8,774 nucleotides of DNA from Phormidesmis priestleyi (lineage in GTDB: Bacteria > Cyanobacteriota > Cyanobacteriia > Phormidesmidales > Phormidesmidaceae), in contig QBMP01000082.1 in assembly GCA_003242115.1 (NCBI GenBank), positions 5,409 to 14,182 of the forward strand. Reading direction: 5' to 3'. Positions 5,259-8,774 of this stretch are shown here, piece after piece. The notes beneath the pieces are model-generated. The model ran no database searches. It saw only the letters and a list, made by a program, of their open reading frames with translations, and had not been told where the DNA came from. Numbering within the stretch: position 1 is the first letter of the stretch; every line of letters begins with the position of its first letter. Position numbers and translations under genes: made by a program.

Positions 5259-6701
5259 AACCAGTTCTTTAAACCAGTCATCGCTCCAGATGTCTTCAAA
5301 GATCTCGTCGGCGAGGGCTTCTTGCTTGTAGCTAGGCTCTAGGCGAACGGCTTGCTGAAGGTTTTCGAGGGCGAGATCGTTGTCGCGGCCAAGGGCGTAG
5401 CACAGGGCGCGGTTGTAGTAGGCTTTGGCATAGTTAGGATCGGCTGAAATCGCTTTGTCAAAGCTTTTGAGCGCATCGCGATCGCGCCCTAATTTCAGCA
5501 GCACATAGCCCCGATTATCCCAAGCTTTGGCCAAGCTCGGCTTAAAGCGCACGGCTTTATCAAACGAGGCCACGGCTTCTTCATAGCGCTCTAGCTCGGT
5601 CAACGCTAGCCCTCGATTCAGCCATGCTACAGCGTCATTAGCCTGCAAGGTAACGGCTTGATCAAACGATTCAAAGGCTTTTTCGTGGGCCTGCAAAATG
5701 CCAAAGGCGACGCCGCGATTGACCCAGGCTTCGTGGTACTCAGGGTTGATGTCGATGGCGCGATCAAAGGCCGCGATCGCCTCTTCTCGCTTGCGCAACC
5801 GGCTCAGCACCATGCCCCGATTCAGCCAGGCTTTGGCATCAGTGGGATCGCGCTCAATCACCGTATCAAAGGCGCTGAGGGCTTCTTCGTACTGTCGCTG
5901 TTCGCGTAATAGCAAGCCGCTTTGATACCAAGCCTCGGTGTTCTCGGGGTTGAGGCGCGTCACTTCGGTGAGGGCGCTTAAAGCCTCCGTTTTTTGATCC
6001 AATACGCTCAGGGCGCGGCTGCGCTTGAACCACAGATCGGCGTTGCTGGGCTGCACCTCTAGGGCTTGGTTGTAGGCGGCAAGCGCGGCGGCGTACTGCT
6101 GACTTGCTAGCTGGCGATCGCCTTCCGCAATAAATTCATCAGCCGTCAAAAACAGCTCAGGCCGGTTGCCCTTTAGCCGGTTCACCTGCTCAGAAAGGGT
6201 ATCAATTTGCGCTTGAGAGGTGCTCATAAAAGAATCTGCTACGTATTCGGGCGTGAGCTGCCCAAGCTGTTGCATAATCTGTTGCTTTTCGGCTTCGGCT
6301 TCAGCATTCAGCGCTGAGAGCTTGGCCTGAATCTCTTCTTTGACCTGAGTGACTTCGGTAATTGCCTTGGTTTGACGCTGATCGAGATTAGTCTGTAAAG
6401 CGTCGAGCGTTTGGGCAAACTTTTCTTCGATTTGCGCGAGGCGGGCTTGGGCGGCTTGCTCGCGCTCACTGGCAGACTTGGCCAGTTCGCCAATCTGTTC
6501 ACCGAGGCGTGAGTCAAAGCTGTTGAGCTTGTCGATAATTACATCCCTGCGACCAAAGACGGTATTGCGGACGCTAGCAAGCTCACTGGTAAAGTTGGTT
6601 TCGATGCCTTTGAGCGATCGCAACAACCCTTCGCGCTCGCTGCCAAGCCCCGAATTCAGCTCATTCAGCTCCTGCGTAAAGTCACCCTGAAGCTGTTGCA
6701 C
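5250..6701 (-). CDS. Coiled-coil repeat and eight-TPR protein; probable 3' part of a split gene
   Basis: Open from GTG 6701, this frame encodes 483 residues. Residues 12-156 are five exact 29-residue units (12-40, 41-69, 70-98, 99-127, 128-156) of charged helical sequence, the same repeat that fills the frame upstream. Residues 157-186 are a linker. Residues 187-458 are eight consecutive 34-residue TPRs with the usual W-x-x-(R/G)-x-x-L ... A-x-x-x-(F/Y)-x-x-A-(I/V) ... P pattern (for example AWLNRGMVLSRLRKREEAIA). A 25-residue acidic tail ends in DDWFKELVGQ. TPRs bind other proteins. GTG 6701 has no Shine-Dalgarno at normal distance and lies inside the preceding gene's last codons, so independent translation is doubtful. 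The likeliest view is that this was one protein of about 980 residues with the upstream frame, broken at about 6699-6709. Confidence 0.85.
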   Translation of the reverse strand: MQQLQGDFTQELNELNSGLGSEREGLLRSLKGIETNFTSELASVRNTVFGRRDVIIDKLNSFDSRLGEQIGELAKSASEREQAAQARLAQIEEKFAQTLDALQTNLDQRQTKAITEVTQVKEEIQAKLSALNAEAEAEKQQIMQQLGQLTPEYVADSFMSTSQAQIDTLSEQVNRLKGNRPELFLTADEFIAEGDRQLASQQYAAALAAYNQALEVQPSNADLWFKRSRALSVLDQKTEALSALTEVTRLNPENTEAWYQSGLLLREQRQYEEALSAFDTVIERDPTDAKAWLNRGMVLSRLRKREEAIAAFDRAIDINPEYHEAWVNRGVAFGILQAHEKAFESFDQAVTLQANDAVAWLNRGLALTELERYEEAVASFDKAVRFKPSLAKAWDNRGYVLLKLGRDRDALKSFDKAISADPNYAKAYYNRALCYALGRDNDLALENLQQAVRLEPSYKQEALADEIFEDIWSDDWFKELVGQ

Positions 6702-8203
6702 AATGCTCCAAGCTCTCCTTGCACCGCCGCTAGCTGCTCCGAAAAAGTTCTCGCCGTTGTCGTGAGTTCGTTATACAGCTCACTTTTGCGCGTGCCCAAA
6801 TCAGTGCCCAAGTTCGCTAGCTGAGCCCTAAAGCCTTCAGCCGTAGACTGCAACTGCATAATCGTATGGCTGCGCTCTTCGTTCACACCTGCTTGCAAAC
6901 TCGCAATCTGTTGTTTAAAGCCGGTGGCGACTCTATCCATATCGCCCAAAATCGTACCTTTACGGCCTTCTACATCGGCTTTGAGGGTCGCAAACTGGGT
7001 CAAAAAGCCATCGGCAGACTGGCGGAAGCTCTGCATCATATCGGCTTTGCGGCTTTCTACTTCGCTGCGAATGGCGTTGAACTGCTGCTGCAATTCTTCG
7101 GTAGAGCGCTGAATATTTTGCAGCGCCAGTTCGCGGTGGCCCAAAGCGCTCACCTGAATCTCTTCTAATTCTTGAATGGCAGCCGTTTCAGATGCTTTGA
7201 GAGAGTCTAGCGCCTGATCGCGCTGCGCCTCTATTTTGGCCTTGGCAGCGGCTTCTACTTCCGAGAGCTTAGGGCCAAACTCATTCCCGGCTTTGACCAG
7301 TGTAGAGAGCACCCGGTCTTGTTCGGCTAGCGCCTGAGCCTGCAAGCTGCCCAACTGGTCAGACAAAACGGATTCTTTGCGCTCAATTTCGTCAAAGAAG
7401 GCGGTTTTGCGGCGCTGAGTTTCTTCTTTAATCACGCCCACATGGCGAGAGAATTCAGATTCAGAGGTGGTGAAGCGCTGGAGAATGCGCTGGCTTTCAA
7501 CCGCTGTTTCGGCATTCATTGCCGCTAATCGCTGCTGCGCTTGGGCCTTGAGTTCGATGGTGGCTCCGGCAAAATCGGTGGCGGTGGCTTCGAGCTTTTG
7601 ATTGATGTCTTCGAGCTGCTTTTCCCAGTTTTTAGCGGTTTGGTGCTTAAAGGCATTGAGTTCTTTGACTAAGCCCGCTAGCACTTCGCGCTGAGCGATT
7701 ACCTCTTTTTGAAAATGACTAGATCGCCCTTTTAGATCACCAGACAGGTCATCGGCATCGGCCAAAATTCGGTTGAGGCTACGGGTAGCGCTGTGCACCT
7801 TATTTTCTAGCTCGGTCATTTCATTGAGCTGCGTGCGCACAATGGTGGCGACTTCATTCACCACCGATTTTCGCAGCGACCACAGCAGCACCACGCCCAT
7901 GCCCAGCACCAGCACAAAGGCTCCGATCATCACAATCAGCAGCGTCGTGGCCTGATCGACTCGATTCTCCGAGGGTAGCTGCGCGATCGCTACGGTTGGA
8001 TCATCTACCGAATCATCGAGAGGATTAGCAACTGATGCTGCGCTCGGCACCTCAACTGTCGTTTTGGGGGTCGTTTTGGGCGTCGCGGCGAGCTGTTGCG
8101 CTAGGGCAAACTGACTCAGCTCACGTTGACCCAGCACCAACGCGCTAGTCAGCAAAGCACTGATGGCCAACATTAAGCGCCAATTGTTTTGATTTCCCTG
8201 CAT
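6665..8203 (-). CDS. Membrane-anchored coiled-coil protein of 29-residue repeats; probable 5' part of a split gene
   Basis: This 512-residue frame starts at ATG 8203, with AAGGGG 7 nt upstream (plus-strand 8211-8216). Residues 10-35 form a signal sequence or anchor ending ALAQ. Residues 40-85 are a Pro/Thr/Ala-rich loop, and 87-109 are a second hydrophobic helix followed by LRK. If the first segment is cleaved or is an N-in anchor, the C-terminal part faces the cytoplasm. From 226 to 490 nine helical units follow one another: 226-254, 255-283, 284-312, 313-345 (33 residues), 346-374, 375-403, 404-432, 433-461 and 462-490; all but one are exactly 29 long. A tenth begins at 491 (LAAVQGELG) and is lost: the last 12 or so residues (LCNSFRVTLRRS) are out of character and the frame stops. 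The pattern resumes in the overlapping -1 frame. A single-gene origin is strongly supported by the shared repeat. Confidence 0.85.
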   Translation of the reverse strand: MQGNQNNWRLMLAISALLTSALVLGQRELSQFALAQQLAATPKTTPKTTVEVPSAASVANPLDDSVDDPTVAIAQLPSENRVDQATTLLIVMIGAFVLVLGMGVVLLWSLRKSVVNEVATIVRTQLNEMTELENKVHSATRSLNRILADADDLSGDLKGRSSHFQKEVIAQREVLAGLVKELNAFKHQTAKNWEKQLEDINQKLEATATDFAGATIELKAQAQQRLAAMNAETAVESQRILQRFTTSESEFSRHVGVIKEETQRRKTAFFDEIERKESVLSDQLGSLQAQALAEQDRVLSTLVKAGNEFGPKLSEVEAAAKAKIEAQRDQALDSLKASETAAIQELEEIQVSALGHRELALQNIQRSTEELQQQFNAIRSEVESRKADMMQSFRQSADGFLTQFATLKADVEGRKGTILGDMDRVATGFKQQIASLQAGVNEERSHTIMQLQSTAEGFRAQLANLGTDLGTRKSELYNELTTTARTFSEQLAAVQGELGALCNSFRVTLRRS

Positions 8204-8310
8204 GGGATCGCCCCTTATTTGGCCTTGCTTGGGCCCTTAATCCCGGCGGTTGATCGTCGGTTTTATGTGCATTTTACCTGAATCGTCAGATTAACAGATC
8301 CCTGAGTCGC

Positions 8311-8404
8311 TTTGAGCGTTCCTTGGGTTCTGATTGAGCCCGCTTTGAACCTTTTTTGAAGCTTCTTTGAACCCTTTTTGAAACTGCTTTTAACCTTAAT
8401 TAGG
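8311..8404. promoter_or_regulatory. TTTGAA-like motif repeated every 11 bp (operator-like array)
   Basis: Four perfect TTTGAA copies start at 8344, 8355, 8366 and 8377, each exactly 11 bp after the last. TTTTAA follows in phase at 8388. Earlier in-phase positions hold related hexamers: TTTGAG at 8311, CTTGGG at 8322 and ATTGAG at 8333. Eleven-bp spacing puts every copy on one DNA face and is the spacing of tandem half-sites for OmpR/PhoB-type regulators, including cyanobacterial Pho boxes. The hexamer differs from the Pho-box core (TTAAC-like) except near 8388-8395 (TTTTAACC), so the regulator is not identified. Confidence 0.6.
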
Positions 8405-8420
8405 GTCAGCAAAGGTCAGC
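8404..8420 (+). repeat. GGTCAGC direct repeat, 10-bp spacing
   Basis: GGTCAGC occurs at 8404-8410 and 8414-8420, just upstream of the TATCAT -10 candidate and covering where a -35 box would be. It may be a binding site separate from the TTTGAA array. Confidence 0.5.
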
Positions 8421-8424
8421 CCGC

Positions 8425-8430
8425 TATCAT
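8425..8430 (+). promoter_or_regulatory. Candidate -10 element for the SagB-type gene
   Basis: TATCAT would place the transcription start near 8437 and leave a leader of about 45 nt before ATG 8482. The right end of the perfect TTTGAA copies would then lie around position -55 and TTTTAA around -44, suitable for an activator. Confidence 0.4.
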
Positions 8431-8481
8431 TTAAATTGGATCTCAACCCATCACAGCTCAGCCCCTCACTCAAAAGTCCCC

Positions 8482-8774
8482 ATGCCAGACATCTCACCAG
8501 ACATTTCAATTGCTCAGCACTATCATCAGCGCACAAAGTACGATCCTGAAACGATTAATGCCAAGAGCCGAGGGCCGGGGTTAGATTGGTCGCAGCAGCC
8601 TTTGCCCTACAAGGATTATAAGCTGGGGCACGAGATTGATCTAAAGCCTTATTTAGAAGATACGCCTGCCAATGCAGATAATCAGTGGCGCTGGTGGCAG
8701 CGGCTGTCGCGGCTATTGATTGATAGCTATGGGCTGACGGCGAAGGTGATGACTTTTTCGGGTGAGCCCATGTA
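8482..8774 (+). CDS. SagB/ThcOx-family nitroreductase-like oxidoreductase, 5' end only
   Basis: The first 97 residues are visible; the frame runs off the window. Key sequence is IAQHYHQRTKYDPETI, then GPGLDWSQQPLPYKDY, then LSRLLIDSYGLTAKV. This matches the N-terminal region of cyanobacterial stand-alone SagB-type proteins, which have a flavin-binding nitroreductase fold further on. In RiPP clusters SagB-type enzymes oxidise azolines to azoles with FMN, but many cyanobacterial copies lack the partner cyclodehydratase and their substrate is unknown; no partner is visible here. The start at ATG 8482 fits the family. No strong Shine-Dalgarno is seen. It is divergent from the coiled-coil/TPR gene and shares its control region. 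Confidence 0.8.
   Translation, partial: MPDISPDISIAQHYHQRTKYDPETINAKSRGPGLDWSQQPLPYKDYKLGHEIDLKPYLEDTPANADNQWRWWQRLSRLLIDSYGLTAKVMTFSGEPM

Larger units (their letters stand above)
8204..8481. promoter_or_regulatory. Divergent control region between the coiled-coil/TPR gene and the SagB-type gene
   Basis: This 278-bp region has no gene. For the minus-strand gene, TAAAAT (plus-strand ATTTTA, 8271-8276) is a reasonable -10 element without a clear -35. For the plus-strand gene, TATCAT (8425-8430) is a good -10, again with no matching -35. Between the two lies the 11-bp-phased array described separately. Absence of -35 boxes next to a phased array suggests activator-dependent transcription. Confidence 0.5.

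Noticed and set aside
6755..6765. Run of five Ts on the coding strand in the open -1 frame as a programmed frameshift site
   Set aside because: The zero frame still encodes good repeat sequence for about 14 codons after it, so the switch must be further downstream; the codons also do not fit a full X-XXY-YYZ slippery site.

Overview
The window looks like a cyanobacterial chromosome segment. Direct evidence is the density of the HIP1 octamer GCGATCGC: I count 11 copies, starting at 235, 2136, 2301, 2980, 3544, 5049, 5478, 5773, 6114, 6614 and 7983. Gene content fits this too: a phycobilisome-lyase-like HEAT protein, large TPR proteins and a stand-alone SagB-type oxidoreductase. The exact genus cannot be told from the sequence alone.

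Layout. (1) 1-1296, plus strand: the 3' end of a HEAT-repeat gene, then a membrane-anchored protein with a beta-rich C-terminal domain. (2) 1334-3428: a LysR-type regulator (minus) divergent from a beta-CASP metallo-beta-lactamase exonuclease (plus) of the type usually found with an ATP-dependent ligase and an Lhr-like helicase; neither partner is in the window. (3) 3429-5249: a loosely packed stretch holding two divergent genes for small exported proteins of unknown function, a decayed C-terminal relic of an integron-type tyrosine recombinase, and six separate short tandem duplications. (4) 5250-8203, minus strand: what looks like one large gene split into two overlapping frames. The upstream part encodes a signal sequence, a transmembrane helix and a coiled coil built from 29-residue repeats. 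The downstream part continues the same repeats and ends in eight TPRs. The frame change falls in the one repeat unit that is 22 nt too short. (5) 8204-8481: a divergent control region with a TTTGAA-like motif repeated every 11 bp over about 94 bp. (6) 8482 to the end: the start of a SagB/ThcOx-family nitroreductase-like gene.

No complete pathway or defence system is encoded here. The most rewarding points are the split 29-residue-repeat/TPR protein, the helically phased operator-like array, the integron-integrase relic and the cluster of tandem duplications around it.
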